A DNA stretch of 64,000 nucleotides from Candidatus Hartigia pinicola (lineage in GTDB: Bacteria > Pseudomonadota > Gammaproteobacteria > Enterobacterales > Enterobacteriaceae). Position numbers and translations under genes: made by a program. Shown one piece after another: positions 1 through 12,026 of the stretch. How positions within the stretch are numbered: position 1 is the stretch's first letter; each line of letters starts with the position of its first letter. The stretch covers positions 992,001 to 1,056,000 of the forward strand of contig CP048208.1 in the NCBI GenBank assembly GCA_020541205.1, given 5' to 3'. Below the pieces are notes generated by a model. It saw only the letters and a list, made by a program, of their open reading frames with translations. It ran no database searches and had not been told where the DNA came from.

Positions 1-602
1 AAAACTGAGTGTAATACTGATCATTGAGATGGAAAAGTGATAAATAAAACAATACAACTTATTCTCAGCACTATCTTATTAACCTCTGAAGACAAAATAA
101 ATTATAAGATTAATAAATCATATATATTAGATCATACAATGATGTTTACGATCGCAAATATTTTACATTATATGAATATAATTAAGATTATATAATGATC
201 ATCTTATGTATTTAAAAATACATGTTTGTAACATACTTTAATTCTTATAATAAAAATTATATATATTATACTAATTTTCTCTTAAAATCTTTTAAAAATA
301 TGATGTTTCTGTAAATTCAGTGCTCATTTTCTCTTTTATGTTAAACAATGATTGTTATTAATAAAGGACAATTTTATTTTAATTACTCTTTTATATTTTT
401 AAAAAAAATATTAAAATGTATTTTATACACTCGCAAGTGTTAGAAAAAATTCATCGAATATACTTATCTGATGTATAAAGTACCAAATGATCACATTTAA
501 TGTTGATCGTACTCCTCGAAGTTTACATAAAGTATTAAAAAAACTAATACTGTAGTAAAAGTATTCGTAGCATCATGTAGACACATAAGAAATAGAAAAA
601 AC

Positions 603-643
603 TAACAGTAATATTACTGTTATGTATTATTATGATACATAAC
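603..643. repeat. Overlapping palindromes: 20 bp perfect palindrome plus 9 bp hairpin
   Basis: Positions 603-622 form a perfect 20 bp palindrome with no loop (half-site TAACAGTAAT). Its right end is shared with a second inverted repeat, GTTATGTAT at 619-627 and ATACATAAC at 635-643, with a 7-nt loop. No gene is within 2.5 kb and there is no T-tract, so a terminator role is not supported. Confidence 0.8.
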
Positions 644-1496
644 TTAAACACATGATTTTTAATGACTGAGTTAATTTATAAAATATATGATTTTATAATA
701 TTTATGAATTTATTAGATATTGCATCAAGACTCTTGTATGCTAATGTTTTTTCCTAATTCTGACAAGATTAAGTGCTAGTGATACTATATTGAATTTGTT
801 ATTTTTGATATAGTTGAATATTTCAAATACAGTAGTTTTTTATGAAAACTATATCTCACCCAAGTTTTATTTATTATTGTGATATTAAAAAAATCAATAT
901 CTTCTCGTAAAGAGAAAAGAAGTTTGAAAAATGAATGTTACATCAATTAAAAGACTCTTTTAAAAAAAGATTAAATACTGAAGTCTGTAATCAGTCTCAA
1001 TCGATTAATTTAACACTATCTTTTAGCATCAAGATAGTTCAGATGATTATTTTATATTTTTAGGTATTATTACTAAACGGATATCGTAATCCCGTACAAA
1101 CTGCATATTATTAGCAGAAACAATAAGCATAAAACTATAAAATTAGTACTCATGCTTTCCTAATTAATAGATTAGAAAACATTATTTTATATTTGTATTA
1201 CATATAAACAATATTCTGTTTAATAATACTCTTCTAACATTCAACGTATTATCTATAACATAGATAACTGATTTCATTATTTATTCACCAAAGTTATTGT
1301 AGTAATACGAATTTCTTAATTTTAACTAACTTCTGATGTTTTATTACTATCATAGTTGACGATTTTGCGTATTTTAATCTATATTTTTAATATTATATAA
1401 TATCTTAATATAAATTAAGGATGTTTTTACATTATCTTTTCGTTAAGATTAATTAGTGAAGATTTTAATAATTTTTTGATATATATATTTTAAAAC

Positions 1497-1560
1497 TCCG
1501 CTAGCCAAAGGAAATAAAAATCCTCTAACCTACCTAGAGGCTACTCAATAAGTAGGTGTT
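1497..1560. other. GC-enriched patch with hairpin and possible H-type pseudoknot
   Basis: In a very A+T-rich context this patch is richer in G and C. CCTCTA (1522-1527) pairs with TAGAGG (1535-1540) around loop ACCTACC. The loop bases ACCTAC (1528-1533) are complementary to GTAGGT at 1552-1557, so a pseudoknot is possible. Whether it is transcribed is unknown. It could be a structured RNA remnant or chance. Confidence 0.3.
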
Positions 1561-3321
1561 ATACATATTGAAAATTTATGGATTTAAGAGGTTCTGCATT
1601 GTGGTTGATCATTTCTAGTAACGATAAGATATATGTTATACTAACTAATACGATAAACTGAGTATGCAAGAATTATTTTATATTATTTTACTGCGTTCAT
1701 TTAGTTATATTACTATCATGTAAGTGTCCTAGAATAGGGTTTTCTCTAGTTAACATACTAAATATTTTCATTATACAATCCGTTTTATTCTCTAGCTATA
1801 TCTCATTATTAAACAAGTTGACTTGTCGACTGAATGCAATATTTAAATTACAATATTTTTGCAGTATAACAATCTTAATTTTCAATACTTATAATGATAT
1901 GACGAACAATACTAAAAATTAAACTTTTAGAGATCAAGTTTATTTCTTTAGTATTGCGAAGATTTTACTGTAAAGTTTTGTGTGATCACGAAAAGAATAA
2001 CTATATTTTGTATTTTATATTATATACAACGGATTTTAAGTGAGAAATGTAAACTATTTTAATTGTCATGCTAGATTGATAAAATTTATAGTTAAAAACA
2101 CTTATAGTGCAGTGTATTCAAGTGACTTTATGAGATGTTTTATTTAACTTTAGGGAGTATCTGTAGTCCTGTTATTCTATTTATTTACAAAATATATGTA
2201 ATATATTAGTGGTTAGATATATTAAATATGTTCATCAGAATTAGTTCACTGTGCGTGGGAGTATTTTGTTTTACTAAGTTTGTTCTACTTAATTAACAGT
2301 TAATATTGATTGTTAAGAATTATTATATTTCTCTTCATTGAGAATCAAAATTCTATTTTAATAACATTATTACCAATGGGAATGAATAGTATTGTTTAAA
2401 ATGATTAAGCTCATAAAGAGAATTTTATTATCTGTTTTTTATTAGGATTATAATAACAATTTGATACGCAAAAGATCATTTCAATCAAAATCGTTGTGCA
2501 GTTTCAATTTTTGTAGTTTTATTTTTTTGAGGTAAATAATTTACTTATTTTCAATATTGAATCCTGATTATAAAGATACTTGAGCTGAAACTGAGTGATA
2601 TAATCAGTATAATTTCTCTGGATTAAAAATATTTACAGTATTTTAGTCGATTCTAGTAAAGAAAAGTCATTGTTATTTTTAAATAATCTTTAGATTTGAT
2701 TGAGAGAACAATAAAATGCACTATATTGAATGAATAGATGTCTAGTATATTCATTAGGTAATCTACAATATATCATCAATAAATCTATAGATGTATGTAT
2801 AACTAGAAATAAAATAATTTGTAAGGGTAGGTGTTAACATAAAAACTATTACATCAAGTTTTATAGTTATTGCAGGAAAGTAATTTTAAAAATCAATAAT
2901 TAAAATCTTTAAAAGATCAACTCAAAGTAATATCTTATGCTAGATAACAATACTATAATTTTATAAAAATATATTAAGTATGCTATGAGATCATTTAAGA
3001 TTATTAAGATTTTTTGATTAGTGATGCACGTTACTAACTTTATGATGATCTTGAATACAAAACAGCTAACATTAATTAGTTTTATTACATTTCTTAAAAA
3101 TATACGATAAATGTCAATATTTTATTGAATAACATGACAAATTCGAGTAACAAGTATTACTTTTTAAAAATAGTCTAATTTATTAGCTGAAATTTATTGA
3201 GTGATTATATTTGTACTTTTATTTATATTTATAATAATTAAAATGGTATATACTTAACAAGTAAACATATCTTTTTTTCTGTAATGCTCATTGTATAATT
3301 TTATATTTTATGAAGAGATAC

Positions 3322-5049
3322 TTAATTGGTGCTCTTAGAAAGCGTCTCTGTTAAAAAATTTACAATATTCTCAAGAAGAATAAATATACTTTCATTATTT
3401 CGGCGGGATTTATATTCCACTTGATTGTTGTCTAGATTGCGATCACTAATAACAACAATATATGGTACACCAATGAGTTCTAAATCAGAAAACATTACAC
3501 CAGGGCGCTCTTGACGGTCGTCTAAAATGACGTCAATATTTTGTGCTTTTAAATTATCATAAAGCTGCTCTGCGACTTTTTTAATACGGTAAGATTTATA
3601 CATATTAATTGGTAAAATCGCCACGCAAAATGGTGCAACTGCATCTGACCAAAGAATACCTCGATCATCATGGTTTTGTTCAATAGCTGCTGCAACAATA
3701 CGAGTCACGCCAATTCCATAGCAACCCATGGTGACGATTTGGTTATGACCTTTTCTATTTTGTATAAATACCTGCATAGATTGTGAATATTTTGTACCTA
3801 TTTGAAAGATATGTCCCACTTCAATACCACGTTTGATAAATAATGTACCTTTATTGTCGGGACTGGGATCACCATTAACGACATTACGTAAATCGAAGGT
3901 TTCTGGCTGAGGTAAATCGCGTTCCCAGTTAATTCCAAAATAGTGCTGACCATCAATGTTTGATCCAGCAACAAAATCACTCATCACTGCAACACTATGA
4001 TCAATGATAATAGGTAATTGAATATCTATAGGGCCTAATGAATTCGAAGTGATATTAATAGTATTTATAATTTCTTCTTTAGAGGCAAATTTTAGTGGGT
4101 TTGCAATCAATGAGTGTTTTTCTGCTTTAACTTTATTAAGTTCATGATCGCCACGAACTAATAAAGCTACTAATATGTGGCCCGAATATTTTTTTGCATG
4201 AACAATTAGTGTTTTAACAATTTTTTTGATAGGTAAATTAAATTTTATCACTAGCTCGAGAATAGTGTTGACGTTAGGCGTATTAACAAGACGCAACTCT
4301 TCAGTTGGTGTTAAGCGTGATCCAAATGGCGTACTAGCTGCTACAACTTCGATATTAGCTGCAAAATCAGAGCATGTTGAAAAGACAATATTATCTTCAC
4401 CGTTTTGAGCCAGCACTTGAAACTCATGGGATTTACTACCTCCCATAAAGCCTGTGTCTGCTAATACTGAATGGAATTTTAAGCCAATACGAGTAAAAAT
4501 ATTATTGTAAGCTTTATACATTAGATCATAAGTTTCTTGAAGCGATTCTTGTGATGCATGGAAAGAATATGCATCTTTCATAATAAATTCACGTGAGCGC
4601 ATAATTCCAAATCGAGGACGAAGTTCATCACGAAATTTCTTTTGAATTTGAAATAAATTAATTGGCAATTGTTTATATGAAGTAATTACATGACGCACTA
4701 AATCAGTCATTAATTCTTCATGAGTTGGACCTAAAACGAAACAACGCTTACCGCGATCAGTAAAACGTAGTAATTCTGGACCATATTCTTCCCAACGACC
4801 ACTCTCGTGCCAGAGATCTGCTGGCTGGACTATAGGTAAAGAAACTTCAATAGAACCTATATTTTCCATTTCTTCACGAATAATATTTTCGATTTTGCGC
4901 AAAACGCGGACACCCGTTGGTAGCCAATCATAAAGACCAGATGCAAGTTTACGAATCATGCCTGCTCTAACCATCAATTGATGACTAATTACGTCAGCAT
5001 CTGCAGGAGTGTCTTTTAGAGTTAGTAATAGATATTTAGTAGTACGCAT
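3322..5049 (-). CDS. proS: Proline--tRNA ligase (prolyl-tRNA synthetase, ProS)
   Basis: A class II aminoacyl-tRNA synthetase that activates proline with ATP and charges tRNA-Pro in the cytoplasm. The 575 residues align nearly end to end with E. coli ProS (572). The N-terminal catalytic part begins [20 protein letters not shown] and includes the segments [19 protein letters not shown] and [11 protein letters not shown]. An inserted editing (YbaK-like) domain spans roughly residues 224-406 and contains YFGINWERD. The class II motif 3 region [18 protein letters not shown] lies near residue 440, followed by the anticodon-binding domain with [11 protein letters not shown]. The ATG start matches the family N-terminus; the upstream ribosome site (TGGA) is weak. 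The gene stands alone between large noncoding regions, with no convincing terminator seen. It is clearly more GC-rich than its flanks, as expected for a gene under selection. Confidence 0.97.
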   Translation of the reverse strand: MRTTKYLLLTLKDTPADADVISHQLMVRAGMIRKLASGLYDWLPTGVRVLRKIENIIREEMENIGSIEVSLPIVQPADLWHESGRWEEYGPELLRFTDRGKRCFVLGPTHEELMTDLVRHVITSYKQLPINLFQIQKKFRDELRPRFGIMRSREFIMKDAYSFHASQESLQETYDLMYKAYNNIFTRIGLKFHSVLADTGFMGGSKSHEFQVLAQNGEDNIVFSTCSDFAANIEVVAASTPFGSRLTPTEELRLVNTPNVNTILELVIKFNLPIKKIVKTLIVHAKKYSGHILVALLVRGDHELNKVKAEKHSLIANPLKFASKEEIINTINITSNSLGPIDIQLPIIIDHSVAVMSDFVAGSNIDGQHYFGINWERDLPQPETFDLRNVVNGDPSPDNKGTLFIKRGIEVGHIFQIGTKYSQSMQVFIQNRKGHNQIVTMGCYGIGVTRIVAAAIEQNHDDRGILWSDAVAPFCVAILPINMYKSYRIKKVAEQLYDNLKAQNIDVILDDRQERPGVMFSDLELIGVPYIVVISDRNLDNNQVEYKSRRNNESIFILLENIVNFLTETLSKSTN

Positions 5050-8000
5050 TATATAGATTCCATTAAAAGAACTAGTTGATGGTAAAACAAATATTGTTAT
5101 ATCAATCCAGACTTAAAACTAATAATATAAAAATATAATTTATCAGAAAGAGTAATTTTAAGAAAAGATGAAGCAATTTTCATGAATGTCAATTGTTAAA
5201 GTATTTATATAATATTATGTATACTTTTTTACAGAAGATTAAATCACGTAAATCAACGATGTAATAACATATTGTTATTAAGAACTTTTTTACAATTAAT
5301 AAGCTATTATTTGGCTATAGATCTATTTTTAAATATTTTTAAACGTTATATATATTTAATATAACTAATTAAGTAATGAGAGTTTAATATCAAAATTTGA
5401 TTGAAGAATATGTCAACACAGTAAATCAATTGTGATTCACAACTAAAATGCACCCGTTATCTCGCTAGATATTGATGCATATGAGATGTTTTATGCACCG
5501 TTATATATCATCAAAATTGTTTGTGACAGAATATGTTTTTAAATATTTTTTAGAAAAATCATTATATATTAATAGATAAAATCTGGAGATATCAGACTAA
5601 ACTTATACTCAAGAAAATTTAACAATCCATTTGGTACTGTGTATATCAAAACTTATTTAACAATGCATGCAATTTTTTATTTTTGATATTCAAAAGAGTT
5701 AATAATAAAAAGATGGATTATAAATGATGTTTGTATTCAGCTAAAAATTTTAATATCAAAAAATTATTACAGTAAATAAAATTTAAGATTGATACGATAT
5801 AATTTCAGTAATGATATAAGCGATTCATTATACAATGATATTGTATTTATTTTGACCTAATCTAATATTATTAGGTAGATGATTATTCAGATTATTATTT
5901 AGTTTTTATTTCATGATTTACTGAACCGATAGTAGAAAAAACATAAAATTGAATATTATTTGTATGAAAAGTTATTAGAAAGCTACAGGATTCATTCTCG
6001 TAATAAGCTTTGTCTGAATTAATCAACAAATAGAGCTTTAACTCTACAGTAAAGATGTAATAAATTCTATTTAGTGATATCTTATCAATACTTAAAAAGT
6101 ATTACTAAGATAGGTGATGTATTTTTTATCTGTTCACTAATAAATATGATATACTTTTTACTCAACATACTTCTTAATAATACTAAGGCTTTGATTTTAG
6201 ATAGTAATTAATACACATTAAATAAGTGCTCATGATTTTTTTTATTGCATTATTAACTTTTAGATTGAAATTTTACCTTTCTTGTTTAATAGCATATAGC
6301 ATTTTGATATAAATTTAAGTTTTCTCATATATCTCACTTTTTCTTTGTCTATTTTTAGATTTCAAATATATTATGATGCGCATGAACTATTATCAGATTG
6401 ATTTCATCAGCGTGAAACTATTGTGACTTACGTAGTAATCGATAAGCACATTACTATAATAACAACTTAAAGTTTCTGTATGCAATATAAGTGCTCAACT
6501 AAATGTACTTAATTATAAAGTTATTATGCAATAACAGTGTTGTTTCGTTCAAGCTGTATAATAAGTGAATCACTGTCACTACTAACGATAAAAAATTAAT
6601 AATATTAAGTCATTTGAGAGATATCTTCTAATGATTTTAAAAGTGCAGTGTATATTTTATATTTTATTTTATTGTATTAAATAAAAGGCTGAAAGTTTAC
6701 ATTTAGTAATTTTAGATGTATTGTAAAATCATTAAATAACTCGATAAATATGCTCTAATATTAATATTTCGCGCAGACATTTACTTAATTTTCATTATAT
6801 ATATGCAATTTATTGATAGTCTTTTATGAATTCTCTTAAATATGCTGAAAATAAATTTATTTAATAAAGGCTAATTTATTGTTTTTGATTATTCTAACGA
6901 GAAAATTGAAATACTATTTGAGAATGATAGTGCTTCTTCTCAACTATCATCAACTAAACAATGATTTACATACTTTAAATTTAGTAAAATAATACTGATT
7001 ATATTACGTAATTTTAATTCAAGAATCTTTTTAATCGGGATTGTATATTGATTATAAACAATCTATTATCTTCTTTAAAGATACAATAATAGCGGTTAAT
7101 GCTGCAAGCACTTTAAAGTTAAATAATCTTTTTAGATATTAGATTATGCTCATGATGTTTACGAAAACATAGATACAATTTTCCTAATGATATTAAATAA
7201 CTTTAAAAAATACTATTGACATTAAATCAAGAAAAAATTTTTTTAAACAAAAAATGTTGACTACTCAGTAGAGTAGGAAAAGATAAAATTGTTAAAAAGT
7301 AATACTTATTTCTAGTTCAGAAACTTTAAACAAGTAAAGTAAAATGCTTTTTTAAGCATTATAAGAAATTTTAAAAATATTTTTAATAAGAATGAACAAA
7401 GCAATAACTTCTTTTATAGAATTGCATTCAGTATAATAAAATATTCTACACTTTTTGTATTGATCATTTTTTTCTAAACATAAAAATTAATATTTTCAAT
7501 ATACGTTATTATGACTCCTAAGATTATCTAATGCATAAACATGACGACAAAACTTAGATAGATTACATCTATCTCACTAAAAAATACTTTAGTATATAAT
7601 AAGAATGAAAATATATCTCTTATAACTATCAGTATACATAGTAATTCAAAAAACATCTCTTAATGATGTAGATGCTACCGGTTCCATTCACGAAATTTCA
7701 TGTTGATAAAGTTGTGAAGTCTATTTCTTGAATAGGTGATGAATAACACTGTGTAGCTCTATTACTTAATCAACACTTTTAAAGTCTGTTGATATTAAAT
7801 TAATTTGAGTTATTTTTACTAAACTAGTAGTGTATATAGCGATCTAATTAATATAATAGATATCATCGTAAATAAAGCGTACACTATTTCATGATTAAAC
7901 TTTAATCTTATTATGTAATAACTATACTATAAATTCTACATAAATCAAATAAAAAATAAAGTATATTATCAAGCATATAAAATATTTTATTAGTTATAAA

Positions 8001-10540
8001 AAATGAATAACGCTATATTATTAATATAAAAGTCCATATTAAAAAAATGTTTTATAAATTTTCTATATTTAGTATTTAATAAGATTATTTAATAACAATA
8101 TTTATTTTACATCATACTATACTTATTGTGTGCAATAAAATATTAATTTTATTGCATATGAGTGTTTTCATATTCATCCATAAGATTATAATACAATATG
8201 TTTTTCAAAAATATTTCACTGGTATAACTGTAATACATGAATATATATTGCATACAGAAACAAGAAAGTATTTTTGATGCAGTTTAAACGCTATTAATAT
8301 TATTTTTTGTCCCAAACAACCTTTTTAAGGTAGAATAGAAAAAACTTAAATATCTATCTCAGTATATCATTTAACAACTAAAGCTTTTTACTAATATTAT
8401 ATCTGTTCACTAGTTTTTTAAATATTCTTAACGATGGTAAAATTAATTATTACGAATGATTATGTTCATTTATAGATTCTCTTACTGACAATTATTGTGT
8501 TTACTACATATTTTTTAAAATACTACTTACCAGTTTTACTTTTCTTCTTACAATTGATCTTTCTTGAGCTTTTAAGACTAATCGATGATACTCCTAATTT
8601 AGGATGCAAACTAAGAATCTAGGCTCATTGACAATTACTTTTTAAAAGATATAGAAATATATAAAACAACTAATATATTCTAGCTTCTAGAAAGAAATTG
8701 AGTTTTCAATTGTTAAGAACAAATACTTACATTCATTGTAGTATTTTTTTTGATTCATTTTAATATTATAGATTTTGTAAATAACAAAAGATATATCAAG
8801 CAATGACAGTTTTAAAATATTATGAAAGATATTTATCTGTATTTAATTCTCAGTGAGTTTTAGTATGATTTTATAAGAGTTTACAATCACTTACTAAGAT
8901 GTATAGCAATAGTTGCGTTCATTAATATTTAGGTGATTAGTGCTGCTATTACATTAAAATTTACTACGCGGGTTACGATAGTTTAATCTTCATCAAGAAA
9001 ATAGCATTTTTGTATATATACATCTACAATGTATTGAATTCCAAAAAAAATTAGCAAAAAAGCCAATTGTAAAAATTTGATATTATATCGAAATATTGTA
9101 TGATATTGAGTAATAAAGCAGAATTGAAATTTAGAAAGGCAATAACAATAACAACAATAAAAAATTCATAACTTACTTAAATTGACAAGTGTCTCGAGTA
9201 AGAAGTTAAGTATTGAGTTAATTCATAAATAAAATAAAAAAATCCATATCAGTTATGGCTCGCTAAATATGGAACGTAATATTATCAAAAGAATATAAAT
9301 TTCTACCATGCGTTAAAAATTTAATTTTCTTAATCTTTTTAAAAGACATATTTAATACTAATCTTTAAAAAATGATAATGAACTATTTTACATGTAATAT
9401 TAATGAGTACCATTATTTCTGTATTCTATATAGAAAATTATCAAAGCGAATACTAAATAATATTCTAAATGATCTGTATTTTTAGAAGAAAATATAAAAT
9501 ATAGATTAGTAAATATCAGGGAATGATTCAAATATTAGATTTATTAAGATTCAATTTCTGAACTAAATATTAATATTAATGTTAATTTTTAGCGTTATCG
9601 TTTCTTACATTTAAAAATAAAAGCTTATTTTAACTAGTTTTTTTATTAAACAGCTATAACAATAAACTATTGTTAGTCATTAAGTTTTCTTAGGATAGTT
9701 TGTTATTATTTTGTCGCCTAATGAATATCACAAGATATTGCAACACATAAAGAATTGCATAAGTTAAAATGCAGATCAGAAATCACCGTTAATTTTCAGT
9801 ACTTTATAATATATAATTATGTTTATTTTCAACATTAAGTAATGATTATAATGAATCAATTTAAAACTTTTAAGATAAATAGCATAATTTTATAGGTTTA
9901 AGAAATTAACACTATGTTTTAGTAGAAGATAATAAAGTAAAAAGCTACTGTTATTCTAAAACATTTTATTTTTATTAAAAGTTTTTTTGTAAAAATACAT
10001 GATTTACTGAGTAGATATGTCTTAGATATATTCTAAATAATCAAGTATAATGATGTATAAATTTTCATATATATTTTATAACTAAAATAAAATAAATAGT
10101 TAAACTTGGCATGTATATAAAATGGTGTATTCAGATAAGTTGTGTTGTTGTAGTAGTGAACTTTATAGATATTTACAAAAGTTCTGTAGAGATAAATCTA
10201 ATATAACAACTGAATCATATAAAAACCAACTACTTTTTTGTAAAATTATAGAAACTGTCATTCAAGTAACTTACTATTCTTAAATTTTGTTATCAGTAGT
10301 AATAGCCACTAATTGTGATATAATATTAAATATAGAATATTTTTATTCAACATTACGAGACTTACTGGACATTAAACATGATCATACAAATTATGTTTGC
10401 TAATGAAGTAAAGTGAAAGAACCTTACATCAAAACTAAACATTAAAATGAATATCAAATAAACGTTTAGTAGATTAGTTCATAAAACAATAGCATTTAAT
10501 ATTATTTTATTTATATAATTTTTAGTTGATTATTCATCAG
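5050..10540. other. Noncoding desert between proS and nuoN
   Basis: About 5.5 kb without a convincing ORF, RNA gene or mobile element. The sequence is A+T-rich throughout. A perfect 11 bp inverted repeat lies at 8131-8156. A slightly GC-richer patch lies around 7665-7765 and a short (ACAATA)-like simple repeat near 9140-9165. No ancestral gene could be recognised in any frame. Confidence 0.7.
8131..8156. repeat. Perfect inverted repeat, 11 bp arms
   Basis: Left arm TGCAATAAAAT (8131-8141), 4-nt loop, right arm ATTTTATTGCA (8146-8156). It lies in noncoding DNA 2.4 kb from the nearest gene. It contains T-runs but is not next to a stop codon, so I do not call it a terminator. Confidence 0.75.
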
Positions 10541-10545
10541 CTAAA
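10519..10545 (-). terminator. Possible weak terminator of the nuo operon
   Basis: Right at the nuoN stop codon (10541-10543), read on the minus strand, TTTAGCTGA can pair with TCAACTAAA across a 7-nt loop with one C-A mismatch. An A/T-rich stretch follows. The hairpin overlaps the stop codon. It has no good T-tract, so this is only a candidate. Confidence 0.25.
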
Positions 10546-11998
10546 AATTCACTAACACTGTTGACGCGATAGTAATTAGTGGTTGTGGCCATATTCCTAT
10601 CAGAATAACAATAATAGCACACACCACAGAAACGATCGTACTGCATTTTGCTTGTTCTTTTCGAAAAAAATTATCTGTATGTTTTGTGTCATGGCTGTAA
10701 AGACTCGTTATAAAATGTAGGTAATAAAATAGAGCAATCGCGCTACCTACAATTATCGCTCCTGTTAACCACCATAATTCTGCATTTATAGCAGAAAAGA
10801 TTACATAGAATTTGCCAATAAAACCTAATGTAATCGGTATACCTGCTAAAGACAACATCATTACAGTTAGCACAATTGCTAATACTGGTTTATGCCAAAA
10901 TAGGCCGCGAAATATGTTAAAATTACCCTGGTCATTACTACAACATGGACTAGAGATAATACTAATAATACCAAATGTCCCTAAGCTGGCTAATAAATAA
11001 CTTGCTAAATAAATAGCAACAGTCATTTGTGATCTAATTGGGTCAATCCGTAGCGCAACTAGTGTAATCAGTAAATATCCCATATGCGAAATTGAGGAAT
11101 AACTCAAAAGACGTTTGACATTTTTTTGAGTAATGGCCATTAAATTACCAAAAAAAATTGATGCAACAGCCATTACAGTAATGAGACTCAGGACTGCATT
11201 ATTGCGTCCTATTGATGTTTCAATAAATATACGCATTAATACTGCGAATATGCTAATTTTACTGGCTGATGCTAAGAAAGCACAGACTGGTGCCGGCGCA
11301 TTTTGATAAACATCCGGAGTCCATAGCTGGAATGGGAACAGTGATAACTTAAAGCCAAAGCATACAATTAACATACCTAAACCAATTAAAATTAATGGCG
11401 CATGCATATGGTTATCAGAGAAACTGCTTCCAACTGCAGAAAAACTCATATTACCTGATTCCGCGTACAGCAAAGCAATACCAAATAGTAAAAAAGAAGA
11501 CGATACTGCAGATAATAACATGTACTGAATACCGGCTCCAATGGAATGTTGATGTTCAACAGTATAACTGACTAAACCAAATAATGGTAAGGATACCAAC
11601 TCAATACCAATAAACATAGACGCCATGTGATCAGCCATTGATAGCAAAATACCGCCAGTAACTGAGATCGTTAGAAGTAGATAAAACTCTTCTTTATTGT
11701 CTTGAAATTCTTCTAACCAATGAAAAGCAAAGATACTAGTCGCTATGCCTGAAATCAGAACTAGTGTGCTATAAAATACCGCATAATTATCAACACGAAT
11801 TAACGCGGTAACTGATTTTGGAAAATCATTTGAAATAAAAAATAAAGATAGTAATGAAAGACAGAAGCCAAAGATAGTTAATATAACACTTGTTAAGTGA
11901 TCACGTCGCCACGCAATAGATAACATCACAATTATTGTAGTTAATCCGACGATTAACAGAGGGAGTGTTGAGATAAATTCTTGAGGTGTTATTACCAT
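10541..11998 (-). CDS. nuoN: NADH-quinone oxidoreductase subunit N (NuoN)
   Basis: Membrane subunit of complex I, related to Mrp antiporters and to mitochondrial ND2; one of the three proton-pumping modules in the inner membrane. The 485 residues match the E. coli length exactly. About 14 hydrophobic segments are visible. Conserved stretches include [33 protein letters not shown] and the C-terminal GIWPQPLI. The start ([20 protein letters not shown]) matches E. coli [20 protein letters not shown]. It is the last gene of the operon, 28 bp after nuoM. Intact, with no frameshift. Confidence 0.97.
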   Translation of the reverse strand: [485 protein letters not shown]

Positions 11999-12026
11999 AG
12001 CATATTACCCTCTTAAATGTTTTCAG

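Larger units (their letters stand above)
1..3321. other. Noncoding A+T-rich desert left of proS
   Basis: No ORF of useful length and no recognisable protein fragment on either strand. The sequence is A+T-rich with scattered stops in all frames. Two local structures stand out: overlapping palindromes at 603-643, and a relatively GC-rich patch at about 1497-1560 that can fold into a hairpin with a possible pseudoknot. Most likely eroded former coding DNA, but no ancestor can be named. Confidence 0.7.
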
